From Phormidium tenue FACHB-1050 (GTDB lineage Bacteria; Cyanobacteriota; Cyanobacteriia; Pseudanabaenales; Pseudanabaenaceae), in contig NZ_JACJQY010000022.1 in assembly GCF_014696925.1 (NCBI RefSeq), positions 17,500 through 81,499 of the forward strand: a stretch of 64,000 bases of DNA, written 5' to 3'. The notes beneath the pieces were generated by a model. The model searched no databases and was not told the origin of the DNA. It saw nothing but the letters and a program-made list of their open reading frames with translations. The translations under genes and the position numbers were made by a program. This document shows, in pieces, positions 26,469 through 34,924 of the stretch (positions within the stretch are counted from its first letter, which is position 1; every line of letters begins with the position of its first letter).

Positions 26469-27076
26469 AGCCATTAAGCATGATTTACCAATCGCTGTTG
26501 CAAGGAAAAGGGAAAAAGGAAAAAGGAAAAAGTCATAATCAATCACCAATTACTAAATTGTTTTTAATTGCAATTCCAGTTTTGGCGATCGCCTCTAGCT
26601 CCTTACCATCAATCCAAGCCCAAACTAATACAGCCTTGACAATCCGTGCTGATGTCCAAGAAGCAAACTCAAACACGGGTGTGGTTACGGCAACTGGCAA
26701 TGTCAAAATGAGCTATCCCGCCCGACAGATTGATGCGATCGCTGAGCAAGCACAATATTTTTCTAAGGAGCAGCGTGTAGTTTTAACAGGCAATGTGATT
26801 GTTACCCAAGAAGGTGTCAATAGCATCAAAGCTCAAACTGTCACCTATCTCGTCAGTGAAGGTAAATTTGTCGCGTCACCTCCTGCTAATCAACAGGTCG
26901 AAACTATCTATGTAGTACCAGATCGAGATGTTGCTAATACGCCTGCAACTTCAGCAACGCCCGTAACCCAGATCAAACCTGCCTTTAAAAAACAGCAAGT
27001 CAGTCCACCCACGGCGACCAATTCTCCTCAAAAGTTACAATCAAAACCACAGGAAATTATTCTTGATGGTAAGTAG
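26465..27076 (+). CDS. lptA: LptA-like (OstA domain) periplasmic LPS transport protein
   Basis: 203 residues. The hydrophobic core of a signal peptide (KLFLIAIPVLAIASSSLPSIQAQ) lies unusually far in, at about residues 31-53, because a GGAAAAA-type repeat encodes GKGKKEKGKSHNQSPIT ahead of it. The OstA domain (about 57-150) shows the beta-jellyroll repeats VTATGNVKMSYPARQIDAIAEQA and VVLTGNVIVTQEGVNSIKAQT. The C-terminus is disordered. It is expected to bridge LPS from the inner-membrane LptBFG complex to the outer membrane. Start overlaps the upstream stop (ATGA). Confidence 0.8.
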   Translation: MKPLSMIYQSLLQGKGKKEKGKSHNQSPITKLFLIAIPVLAIASSSLPSIQAQTNTALTIRADVQEANSNTGVVTATGNVKMSYPARQIDAIAEQAQYFSKEQRVVLTGNVIVTQEGVNSIKAQTVTYLVSEGKFVASPPANQQVETIYVVPDRDVANTPATSATPVTQIKPAFKKQQVSPPTATNSPQKLQSKPQEIILDGK

Positions 27077-27080
27077 GATC

Positions 27081-27133
27081 AATTACGAATTACAAATTAC
27101 GAATTAATAATTCGTAATTTGTAATTCGTAATT
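27081..27133. repeat. Perfect 25-bp inverted repeat between lptA and lptB
   Basis: Arms AATTACGAATTACAAATTAC and onward, with a three-base loop. The unit AATTACGAATTAC also occurs at 36788-36804. The stem is AT-rich and without a clear T tract. Confidence 0.75.
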
Positions 27134-27170
27134 AATTAATTATTAATTACCACCAACTATCAACTAAGTA

Positions 27171-27899
27171 ATGCAAATCTCCCTTGATAACGTTAGTAAA
27201 AACTACAGTGGTCGGCAGGTGGTTCAGCAAGTGAGCCTCACCGTTAAGCAGGGGGAAATTGTTGGACTGCTGGGACCAAATGGTGCGGGAAAAACTACAT
27301 CGTTTTACATGGCAACAGGGTTAATTCAGCCCGATAGCGGCAGTATCTGGCTCGATCAACAAGATATTACCCGTTTACCAATTCACAAAAGGGCGCGGAT
27401 GGGCATGGCTTACCTCGCCCAAGAAGCTACCATCTTTAGACAATTATCGGTGCGTGATAATTTGCTACTGGTGATGCAGCAAACCAACGTCCCCAAGAAA
27501 TTACAAGTGCATCGACTGCGTACCTTGTTAGAAGAGTTTCGTCTGACCAAAATTGCTGATACGATGGGAATTCAAGTGTCGGGGGGAGAGCGTCGGCGTA
27601 CTGAAATTGCGAGAGCGTTGGCGGTTGGGCAAGAAGGGCCCAAGTTTATCTTGCTAGATGAACCCTTTGCGGGTATCGATCCCATCGCTGTTAGTGAAAT
27701 TCAGACAATCATCAGCAACTTGCGCGATCGCAATATGGGCGTGTTAATTACGGATCATAATGTTCGCGAGACTTTAACAATTACCGATCGCGCTTATATC
27801 ATGCGTGAAGGCGAAGTTTTTGCTGACGGCTCTAGTCGAGAATTAGCGGATGATCCTGATGTCCGCAAATATTATCTCGGTGATAAGTTTCATTTTTAA
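27171..27899 (+). CDS. lptB: LPS export ABC ATPase LptB
   Basis: 242 residues. Walker A GPNGAGKTT, Q-loop AYLAQEATIFRQ, signature VSGGERRRTEIARAL and Walker B FILLDEPFAGIDP. The AQEATIFRQLSV and SGGERRR wording is typical of LptB. It powers LPS extraction with an LptF/LptG pair. It lies between lptA and a YjgP/YjgQ permease, the expected order. Its stop codon lies inside the palindrome at 27896-27938. Confidence 0.95.
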   Translation: MQISLDNVSKNYSGRQVVQQVSLTVKQGEIVGLLGPNGAGKTTSFYMATGLIQPDSGSIWLDQQDITRLPIHKRARMGMAYLAQEATIFRQLSVRDNLLLVMQQTNVPKKLQVHRLRTLLEEFRLTKIADTMGIQVSGGERRRTEIARALAVGQEGPKFILLDEPFAGIDPIAVSEIQTIISNLRDRNMGVLITDHNVRETLTITDRAYIMREGEVFADGSSRELADDPDVRKYYLGDKFHF

Positions 27900-27938
27900 T
27901 TATTTTTGCAACACCTACGGTATTGCAAAAATAATTAA
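27896..27938. terminator. Palindrome overlapping the lptB stop codon
   Basis: Arms TTAATTATTTTTGCAA and complement around CACCTACGGTA. The left arm contains the lptB TAA. It may weaken transcription into the permease gene. Confidence 0.6.
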
Positions 27939-27967
27939 CCCAAAAACCTGTAATCTCGATAAAGGAA

Positions 27968-29155
27968 ATGGCAACCTTACAAACGACTCAACCAAGGAAA
28001 AAAGTTACAAACGTGTCGCTAGGATGGCTACCGAGATTGTCGATCATGGATCGCTATTTATTCACGCAGATGCTAACCCCATTTTTGTTTGGGGTGGGTG
28101 CATTTTCCTCCGTGATTCTAGCGATCGGCTCTCTATTTGAACTGATTCGCCTAATTACTGATGCAGGATTAAGCGTATTAACAGCGTTTCAGATTTTTGG
28201 TTACCAAATCCCAGGCTTCATGGTGTACTCATTCCCGATGTCGATGTTGTTAGCAACATTGCTCTCCTATAGCCGCATGTCGGGTGATGGGGAGACAACG
28301 GCTTTACGCAGTTGTGGGGTAAGCGCTTACCGTTTAGTTGCACCTGCATTGGTGTTAAGCCTATTTGTCACAGGCATGACCTATGTATTTAATGAGGCGA
28401 TCGTTCCTGCGGCAAACTGGCAATCACGCAGTACATTACGAGCGGCTCTAAATCAAGAGAATGTGCAGTTTAAAAGCCAAGATATCTTTTATCAACAATA
28501 TGGAGAAGTGCCGCAGGAAGATGGCACAACAAAGCAGGGCTTAGTGCGAAGTTTTTATGCACGTAGCTTTGATGGTAAAGAGATGCGTGGCTTAACGGTT
28601 TTAGATTTTTCGCAAGGACAGCTTCAACAAATTCTTGCCGCTGAGTCTGCGGTTTGGATTCCTGAGCAAAATGTTTGGAGATTTAGCAAAGGCACAACCT
28701 ATCTGGTGGGGCCAGATGGTAATTACCGCAGTATCCTCCGCTTTGATGATCAAAATCTGCAATTACCTCGCGCCCCGCTTGACGTAGCACAAGAGCAGCG
28801 TAGTGCTGAAGAAATGAATATTGCTGATATTCGCCGTAATATCGATTTGCTCAAGCAATCTGGCAATACTAAGGAAATCCGTAAGCTAGAAGTCAGACTT
28901 GAACAGAAGTATGCTCTGCCGTTTATCTGTGTGGTCTTTGCCATCGTTGGTGCATCTCTAGGAATGCGTCCTCAGCGCACTGGTGCGGCGATCGGATTTG
29001 GACTGAGTGTGTTAATTATTTTTGGCTATTATCTCTTGCTATTTATCTGTGGCGCTCTCGGTCAAGTGGAATTTCTCTCACCGATCGCAGCTGCATGGAT
29101 GCCTAATTTAATTGGGATCACGGCTGGCTTGATTATTCTCGCTCGTGTTACATAA
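27968..29155 (+). CDS. LptF/LptG family permease (YjgP/YjgQ)
   Basis: 395 residues. Three N-terminal membrane helices (about 40-60, 75-100 and 120-145), a periplasmic beta-jellyroll (about 150-290), and three C-terminal helices. Family segments include IMDRYLFTQMLTPFLFGVGAF, YSFPMSMLLATLLSYSRMSGDGE and LRSCGVSAYRL. In cyanobacteria a single such permease often accompanies lptB; a homodimer or a second paralogue elsewhere would complete the transporter (inference). The last gene of the panC-cmk-lptA-lptB operon. Confidence 0.9.
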   Translation: MATLQTTQPRKKVTNVSLGWLPRLSIMDRYLFTQMLTPFLFGVGAFSSVILAIGSLFELIRLITDAGLSVLTAFQIFGYQIPGFMVYSFPMSMLLATLLSYSRMSGDGETTALRSCGVSAYRLVAPALVLSLFVTGMTYVFNEAIVPAANWQSRSTLRAALNQENVQFKSQDIFYQQYGEVPQEDGTTKQGLVRSFYARSFDGKEMRGLTVLDFSQGQLQQILAAESAVWIPEQNVWRFSKGTTYLVGPDGNYRSILRFDDQNLQLPRAPLDVAQEQRSAEEMNIADIRRNIDLLKQSGNTKEIRKLEVRLEQKYALPFICVVFAIVGASLGMRPQRTGAAIGFGLSVLIIFGYYLLLFICGALGQVEFLSPIAAAWMPNLIGITAGLIILARVT

Positions 29156-29189
29156 GAATAAAGATGATGCAAAGCGCCACCTTTATTCT
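29155..29189. terminator. Terminator between permease and Uma2 genes
   Basis: Arms AGAATAAAG and CTTTATTCT followed by ATTTTTTG. It overlaps the ends of both convergent genes. Confidence 0.7.
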
Positions 29190-29761
29190 ATTTTTTGCTC
29201 AAATTGAATTTGTTGATATAGATCGCTAACGGCTATTTCAACGTTTACAGATTTGAGAAATAGGAAATCGCCCAAACCATATTCAAAAAGCACCCATTGC
29301 CCTTGCTCATTACGCTGAAATACTTCCACCATTGGTTGCTCAACTTGCACTAATACATATTCTTGCAAAGTCTCAAACTGGCGGTATTGCGAAAACTTGA
29401 ATCCACGATCATAGGCTTCGGTTGATGCTGAGAGGACTTCGATAATCAGACAAGGAAATGAGACGACCAAACTATCAGTGCGATCGCGTTCATCGCAGGT
29501 AACCACCACGTCTGGATAAAAATATTTGCGTTTGGGTTTTACCTGTACTTTGACATCAGCGATATAGACTTCGCAGAGACGATCAGTGAGGGCGTTATCC
29601 AATGTTTTAAGAAAATTAACTGAAACTCGATTGTGGTCACGAGTGCCGCCAGCCATAGCGATCACTTCACCATCACAAAACTCATGGCGCATTTCTTGGG
29701 TTGATTCCCAAGCTATATATTCTTCGTAAGTCATCAATAAGCGATCGGGTAAAGCAACCAT
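29183..29761 (-). CDS. Uma2 family (DUF820) putative restriction-type endonuclease
   Basis: 192 residues. The PD-(D/E)XK-like core has FYPDVVVTC, then PCLIIEVLSAST, with the N-terminal MTYEEYIAWE...HEFCDGEVIAMAGGT typical of the family. Uma2 genes are present in dozens of copies in many cyanobacteria; biological role is unsettled. Single gene, probably accessory. Confidence 0.9.
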   Translation of the reverse strand: MVALPDRLLMTYEEYIAWESTQEMRHEFCDGEVIAMAGGTRDHNRVSVNFLKTLDNALTDRLCEVYIADVKVQVKPKRKYFYPDVVVTCDERDRTDSLVVSFPCLIIEVLSASTEAYDRGFKFSQYRQFETLQEYVLVQVEQPMVEVFQRNEQGQWVLFEYGLGDFLFLKSVNVEIAVSDLYQQIQFEQKIE

Positions 29762-29811
29762 AATTTCCAGCAGTAGGTAGTGGTTATAGATTTAATTTTA
29801 ACTTCACCGAA

Positions 29812-29850
29812 AACGCAAAAAGGCAACGCGAAGCGTTGCCTTTTTGCGTT
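29812..29850. terminator. Core-type hairpin at the end of the coiled-coil gene
   Basis: Perfect 18-bp arms AACGCAAAAAGGCAACGC around GAA. The right arm overlaps the stop codon of the minus-strand gene at 29849. Confidence 0.75.
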
Positions 29851-30493
29851 ATTTCTTTTTGGTAGATTTGCTCACAGGAACTTCAACAATCGCATCCTCA
29901 ATTTCCGTTACAGTTTCTTCCTCATCAGCATTCTCTGCAACTGCAACAGGTTCGGGATCAGCAGTAAAGTCCCCAGAAGTCGTCTCTACAGCTACACTTT
30001 CGACAGGAGCTTTAACTTCTGCATTAGGAGACTTAAGGGCTTCATCAAGGATTTGACGCGCATTTTCAGCTTGCGATCGCGCATCCAGAAATTTCATATT
30101 AAGCTGAGCAAAACTTTTGAGGGTTTTAAAACCTTCCTTAAGACTATTGATTTGCTCCTCAGTGACAATCTCATCGCTAAATAAAATATCGATTTGCGAT
30201 CGCACTTGCATCGCATCAGAACGCAGTTCTTGCACTTTGATTTTGAGCGTTGCCAAGTTGTTTAGGACTTGCACCGCTTGAGTAATAGGATCTTCACGAT
30301 CTTCAGACATGGAAAGTTCTCTCACTTCGATAAATTGGTCGGGACTAAAGCCATCGGCAAGATCAGTATCAAGTTTGCCTGAGTCCATCAGTTCCATTAG
30401 CTCTGCCATCGCCTTTTCACGCGCTTTTGGCGAATCTTTGCCAGCAACGGTTAAGACAACTTCGGGACTCTGGGCAAGGGTATAGCGTGCCAT
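29849..30493 (-). CDS. Conserved-looking hypothetical with coiled coil
   Basis: 214 residues, no signal peptide or membrane segment. The N-terminus MARYTLAQSPEVVLTVAGKDSPKAREKAMAELMELMDSG is followed by a helical, coiled-coil-prone middle (about 70-150), then an acidic disordered tail ending in KSTKKK. I do not recognise a family with certainty, although the layout resembles cyanobacterial cytoplasmic proteins of unknown function. Codon use and HIP1 sites match the neighbours, so it looks native. Confidence 0.7.
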   Translation of the reverse strand: MARYTLAQSPEVVLTVAGKDSPKAREKAMAELMELMDSGKLDTDLADGFSPDQFIEVRELSMSEDREDPITQAVQVLNNLATLKIKVQELRSDAMQVRSQIDILFSDEIVTEEQINSLKEGFKTLKSFAQLNMKFLDARSQAENARQILDEALKSPNAEVKAPVESVAVETTSGDFTADPEPVAVAENADEEETVTEIEDAIVEVPVSKSTKKK

Positions 30494-30843
30494 ATTTTTT
30501 AACTTACATTAGTTTATAAATAAATAAGCGGTAAACCTATGCAAATCAAGGCTTTTCCAAACTATTTATTGTTTTTAATTGTTGAATTACGATCTTAACT
30601 TGTTTTTAGCAAGAGAGTTCGCATAGCGAACTCTCTTGCTAAAAACAAAAGTTAAGCCCAAAGTTACGCTTTGTGTCTCATGCGATCGCCAAATCAAGTC
30701 CGCTAAGATTCATGGTCTAGATAGAATTACGCCAAAACACAAAACGGCTAAGCTGTTTTGTGTTTTAAAACCCTTACGGGGTTTAATTTTTATTTTCTAT
30801 CTGAGTAACGCTAGAACATATTCGGGGATAGTCGTTCTTACCC
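30494..30843. other. Gap with a long hairpin and a partial family A copy
   Basis: Hairpin at 30595-30655 (TTAACTTGTTTTTAGCAAGA with near-perfect complement) and a partial family A element at 30731-30790, whose first hairpin is AAAACACAAAACGGC with its paired arm, followed by AAAACCCTTACGGGGTTT. The second hairpin is missing. The promoter of the GAF protein gene must lie nearby. Confidence 0.65.
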
Positions 30844-33024
30844 ATGGATTCTACCCTCTTAGATCAAATCCGCCACCTATGCCGCGATCGCGCCGCCTAT
30901 GAACACCTCAAAGCCATCTTGGTGCAGCAGGAGCGCGTCCATCAACTTAGCTGGGAAGAGCGTTATGAGAAGCTGATCTCAGCTCAGTCCACCGATGCTC
31001 CAGCCTCGGATATTTTTAGAAATATCATTGCTAGGGAAAAGGCGCTTGCCCAACTTGCCGATGCTATTCAGCGATCGCCATCCTTAGATCTAGTTTTACA
31101 AATAGCTGTCCAAGTCGCCCAAAAACTATTGCAGGTAGATCGGGTCGCAATTTTTCGTTGTCATCCTGATGGTAGGGGTGAGTTTGTGACTGATGCGATC
31201 GCTACAGGGCTAATATCTTTGGCTGCTATGCCCGAAAGACAGCTTTCATTGGCTCGTCACATGATCGAGTCCACTAATACAGAAAATTCAACTCAGACGA
31301 TTGATAGCATTCGTACTTCTAGCTTGTCGTCTCATATCGTGACATTGCTGGAACAGATCGGAATTTCATTCTATGCCGCCAATAAGATCTATGCAGGGCA
31401 AGAAGTTTGGGGAACTCTAGTGGCTTTTCATGGTAGCGCTTATCACAGTTGGTCAGATAGCGATCGCACTTCTCTATCATTAATTGCGGCTCAAATTGGA
31501 ATTGCCATTTCCTTAACTAATTTGCGTCAACAGTCTCAAGAGCTAACCGATGATTTACAAACTTTACAGGTTGAATTAGACAATTTACAGCAAACAGTTG
31601 CAGAGATAGCGGAGAGTGCGACTCATGCAACTATTACGCCAGATATTGCATCAGACAGCGTCCCAAGTAATGCGGAAAACGCGGAGACAAATACTCAAGA
31701 AGTTGGGGAAAAACCACAGAATGATCATTCTATAGATAACAATTCAGAACCTGAAGATTTAGAGTTAAAGGTCAGTCAAATCGATCATAATTTAGAAGAT
31801 CAAGAAAATGAACTAGAAGAAAGTGAATCAGAAGAAATAGATAATAATCTAGAAGAAATTGCAGGTTTTGAATACAAACAAATTTCTCGAAACGGTTTGC
31901 CACCTCTCTTCTTAATTCCAGACTCTACTCTATCTCTATCTGAGGTTGAAGATGAGGATGATGCACCAGTTCCACCAGCGATCGCTTCTAATCAAGATGA
32001 TATCTCTGCTGATATTACGCCGTTGGAACCCTTGATTGAGTTCGAGAAAGATGATGATATTACCCCATTTGAGCCACTGATTGATTTTGAGAAAGTTGTT
32101 ATTCCTGAAAATATTACGCCAGTTGAACCAGCAATCAAGTTTGAGAAAGCTGATATCTCCTATGTAATTATGCCTGATAATCTTAAAGTGATTTCAGTCA
32201 ACGAATCAGAAGAAGTTGAACCTACAGAAACTGAATTAGATGAAACTTCTGTTATGACGGATAGTTTCCTGACAGAGAATCCCAATCCAGACTCTAGTCT
32301 AGATTCAGATAAGATCGACGAATTAGAAGCAAGTCAGTTAGCAGTGAATGAGACAGAAGTCACTTCACCTGAAGCAAACACTCTAGAAAACGCTGAAACT
32401 GAAATTGCAGATTCACAACTCTCTCAATCTGAAAATCTCGAATCTGAAAATCTAGATCGAGAAAATCCAGAACCAGAAGCGATCGCACCAGAAGCAGCGG
32501 AATTAGAGACGATGGGAGCAGTGGAGTTAATTGCGTCTCAGCCAGTAGAACCAGAAACAATTGCCCCACCGCCTATTCAACCAGAAGAGCAACAAGAAAC
32601 TCAACAGATTGATGTAGATATAACTTTAGGATTTGATAGGGATCATGATGATGATGATGAGCCTGCCATCGAGCCACAGTTTATGGAGACGATTTTAGAG
32701 ATCGCGGGTAATGATCTTAAAGCAAAAGATTTCTTATTGAATGTGATTGACTCATATTTAGAAGATACACCTCAACTCATCCAAGCGATCGACAAGGCTC
32801 TTGCCGTGAATGATCAGACCCGCCTATTACAATCTTTAAATGCCTTGCGCTCAAGTAGTGACTATATCGGTGCATTGACGCTTTCACATCAATGTCGTCA
32901 ACTCGAATCAGCAGTAAGAGCAAATTATGTAGTGCTGATTTATGCTTGCTTATCACGGGTAGCGATCGAGGCTCAGAGAGCAACTGATGCATTACGCATA
33001 GCGCGATCGCACTATAAGTTATAA
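30844..33024 (+). CDS. GAF domain protein with degenerate C-terminal Hpt domain
   Basis: 726 residues. A GAF domain (about 75-235) has LLQVDRVAIFRCHPDGRGEF and YAGQEVWGTLVAFH; a short coiled coil follows (about 236-262). Residues 270-610 are an acidic disordered region with three tandem imperfect repeats of the type DITPLEPLIEFEK. The last ~115 residues form an Hpt-like helical bundle (FMETILEIAGNDLKAKDFLLNVIDSYLEDTPQLIQAI), but the phosphorylatable histidine of the usual AHTLKG motif is replaced: LNALRSSSDYIGA puts Asn666 there. It may be a scaffold or phosphate-independent partner of a histidine kinase network. It precedes a Ser/Thr kinase gene on the same strand by about 50 bp. Confidence 0.75.
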   Translation: MDSTLLDQIRHLCRDRAAYEHLKAILVQQERVHQLSWEERYEKLISAQSTDAPASDIFRNIIAREKALAQLADAIQRSPSLDLVLQIAVQVAQKLLQVDRVAIFRCHPDGRGEFVTDAIATGLISLAAMPERQLSLARHMIESTNTENSTQTIDSIRTSSLSSHIVTLLEQIGISFYAANKIYAGQEVWGTLVAFHGSAYHSWSDSDRTSLSLIAAQIGIAISLTNLRQQSQELTDDLQTLQVELDNLQQTVAEIAESATHATITPDIASDSVPSNAENAETNTQEVGEKPQNDHSIDNNSEPEDLELKVSQIDHNLEDQENELEESESEEIDNNLEEIAGFEYKQISRNGLPPLFLIPDSTLSLSEVEDEDDAPVPPAIASNQDDISADITPLEPLIEFEKDDDITPFEPLIDFEKVVIPENITPVEPAIKFEKADISYVIMPDNLKVISVNESEEVEPTETELDETSVMTDSFLTENPNPDSSLDSDKIDELEASQLAVNETEVTSPEANTLENAETEIADSQLSQSENLESENLDRENPEPEAIAPEAAELETMGAVELIASQPVEPETIAPPPIQPEEQQETQQIDVDITLGFDRDHDDDDEPAIEPQFMETILEIAGNDLKAKDFLLNVIDSYLEDTPQLIQAIDKALAVNDQTRLLQSLNALRSSSDYIGALTLSHQCRQLESAVRANYVVLIYACLSRVAIEAQRATDALRIARSHYKL

Positions 33025-33057
33025 AGTAGAGGAGCGCGTCACGCCCCTTCTACTTTA
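33025..33057. terminator. Short hairpin between GAF-Hpt and kinase genes
   Basis: Imperfect arms AAAGTAGAGGAGCG and CCCCTTCTACTTT, right after the GAF-Hpt stop. It could attenuate rather than stop transcription into the kinase gene. Confidence 0.5.
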
Positions 33058-33073
33058 ATTGGTTTACCTGCAC

Positions 33074-34729
33074 ATGATTGGCAAAGTGATTAGTGGCAGA
33101 TATCAAATCATCCAAAGCCTTGGAGGAGGAGGATTTGGACAGACATTTTTAGCTGAAGATTTGCAGTTGCCCGACCATCATAAATGTGTAGTCAAGAGAC
33201 TACAGCCGACCTCTAACGAAAATTTTATATGGGAGATTGCTAGTCGTTTATTTGAGACTGAGGCAAGGGTTTTACATAAACTTGGTAGTCACGATCGCAT
33301 TCCGCGTTTGCTAGCTCATTTTGCAGAGGCGCATGAGTTTTATTTGGTGCAAGAGTTGGTCGATGGCTATGACCTCAGCAATGAAATTACTTCGATTGAG
33401 CGATCTGCTGATGGCTATCCAGTGGGGCGGATGAATGAAGCACAGGCGATCGCCTTTTTAATTGATGTACTGGAGATTCTCACATTTGTCCATCAGCAGG
33501 GGGCAATCCATCGCGATATTAAACCCGCTAACCTCATGCGTCGGCGCACCGATGGCAGGTTGGTATTAATTGATTTTGGTGCAGTTAAGCAAGTGGGAAC
33601 GGCGATCGCAGCCTCTGCGGTTGGCTCTACGGTTGCCATCGGCACGGATGGTTATATGCCTAACGAGCAGGCGAGCGGCAAGCCTAGACCCTGTAGTGAT
33701 CTTTATGCAGTTGGAGCGATCGCCATCCAAGGACTGACGGGAGTTGCCCCTAATTTATTATCTGAAGATTTAGAAACGGGCGAATTAGCTTGGCGACATT
33801 CTCCTGACCATGCGGCTTTAAAATATCGCGCTCAGGTCAGTGATGAATTGGCGAAGATCATCGATAAGTTAGTTAAATATGACTTTCGCGATCGCTATCA
33901 GTCTGCCGAATCTGTATTAATCGATGTACAAAAATTAAAAATACCGATCGCCCCAACGCTTTTATCTACGACTGTGCAGACTGGTTTTCCAGGATTAACA
34001 TCGGCTTTCAACCCCAATGATGATGTCGCTACAAAATTTTCGCCCATAGCTTCGCCTAGCGATCGCGTGCAATTTGCTTATAAAAATCGCTTAGTGATCA
34101 TCGCCGTAGGAATTGTATCGGCAATTAGCGTTATGGGTGCGGTGGTGTTTCTCCGCGCATCACCCTCGATCAAAAACGATGTAAAGATTACCGCTACCTC
34201 CCCTAGTCCCACACCCACATATTTATTTCTGTCAGAACGTCCAATCAGCGATCAAGACTTGGTGGGTAAGAGCGCTCTTGAGGTAGATATCATGCGAAAT
34301 GAAGTATTTGCCCGTTATGGTCGCCGTTTTCAAGATCCTGAATTGCAGTCATATTTCAGTAGCCTGCCTTGGTATAACCCCCTCTATGCTCCTGATCAGT
34401 TCCCTGAGGGGCTACTAACACCCATAGAAATGCAAAATGTTACCTATATTCGAGAGTTTCAAAATCGCACCAACCCTCAATATAGCTCCTCTCAAAATGC
34501 TGTCAACAATTTGCAAAATCCTCAATGCGACTACACCAGACGTTTAGTCTCCGATCCTCAGCCACCGATCAATGTGCGTCAGGGGGCAGGAGTGGATTTT
34601 GCGATCGTGGGCAAGTTAGACAATGGCACACAAATTACCGTGCAGAGCGAAAAGCAAGGCTGGCTCCAAATTGCTGCCCCGATCGCTGGTTGGGTTGCGG
34701 CTAACCGCACTAAACCCATATGTTTATAA
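33074..34729 (+). CDS. Ser/Thr protein kinase with YARHG and SH3-like domains
   Basis: A TTG at 33059 is open in frame, but ATG 33074 gives MIGKVISGRYQIIQSLGGGG, a natural kinase start (551 residues). Kinase domain about 1-275: glycine loop GGGGFGQTF, catalytic loop IHRDIKPANL, DFG in LIDFGAVK, APE-like PNEQASG. One membrane helix follows (LVIIAVGIVSAISVMGAVVFL, about 341-361). Outside the membrane are a YARHG domain (FARYGRRFQDPELQSYFSSLPWY) and a C-terminal SH3b domain (INVRQGAGVDFAIVGKL...WLQI). This suggests a cell-wall or envelope sensor of PASTA-kinase-like logic. The last codons lie in the 59-bp palindrome at 34714. Confidence 0.9.
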   Translation: MIGKVISGRYQIIQSLGGGGFGQTFLAEDLQLPDHHKCVVKRLQPTSNENFIWEIASRLFETEARVLHKLGSHDRIPRLLAHFAEAHEFYLVQELVDGYDLSNEITSIERSADGYPVGRMNEAQAIAFLIDVLEILTFVHQQGAIHRDIKPANLMRRRTDGRLVLIDFGAVKQVGTAIAASAVGSTVAIGTDGYMPNEQASGKPRPCSDLYAVGAIAIQGLTGVAPNLLSEDLETGELAWRHSPDHAALKYRAQVSDELAKIIDKLVKYDFRDRYQSAESVLIDVQKLKIPIAPTLLSTTVQTGFPGLTSAFNPNDDVATKFSPIASPSDRVQFAYKNRLVIIAVGIVSAISVMGAVVFLRASPSIKNDVKITATSPSPTPTYLFLSERPISDQDLVGKSALEVDIMRNEVFARYGRRFQDPELQSYFSSLPWYNPLYAPDQFPEGLLTPIEMQNVTYIREFQNRTNPQYSSSQNAVNNLQNPQCDYTRRLVSDPQPPINVRQGAGVDFAIVGKLDNGTQITVQSEKQGWLQIAAPIAGWVAANRTKPICL

Positions 34730-34772
34730 AAAATGAGATGCGCCGCATCTCATTTTTTATAAACATATGGGT
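34714..34772. terminator. 59-bp palindrome mirroring the kinase gene end
   Basis: Perfect 28-bp arms around GCC. The left arm ACCCATATGTTTATAAAAAA includes the last four codons and stop (TAA 34727-34729) of the kinase; the right arm is its exact inverse in non-coding DNA. The T-rich right arm could terminate transcription. Confidence 0.8.
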
Positions 34773-34794
34773 AATCGCTGATGTTACGTTTCAA

Positions 34795-34847
34795 AAACCC
34801 AAATAAATGAAGGCGACGCGAAGCGTCGCCTTCATTTATTTGGGTTT
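34795..34847. repeat. Core-type palindrome
   Basis: Perfect 25-bp arms AAACCCAAATAAATGAAGGC and onward to GACGC-GAA-GCGTC. Outer arms start like family B (AAACCCAAAT) but the rest is private; the flanks end with CGCTGTA at 34858, recalling family C. Confidence 0.7.
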
Positions 34848-34924
34848 ATTGATAAATCGCTGTAAAATTCATTCATGATCGCGCAACGCGACATCATCCA
34901 AATTCCACCTATTAGATTGATGCT

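Noticed and set aside
26503..26556. Frameshift or sequencing error in lptA
   Set aside because: The low-complexity segment is a repeat of a type also found in the kinase gene, and the frame continues without a break.
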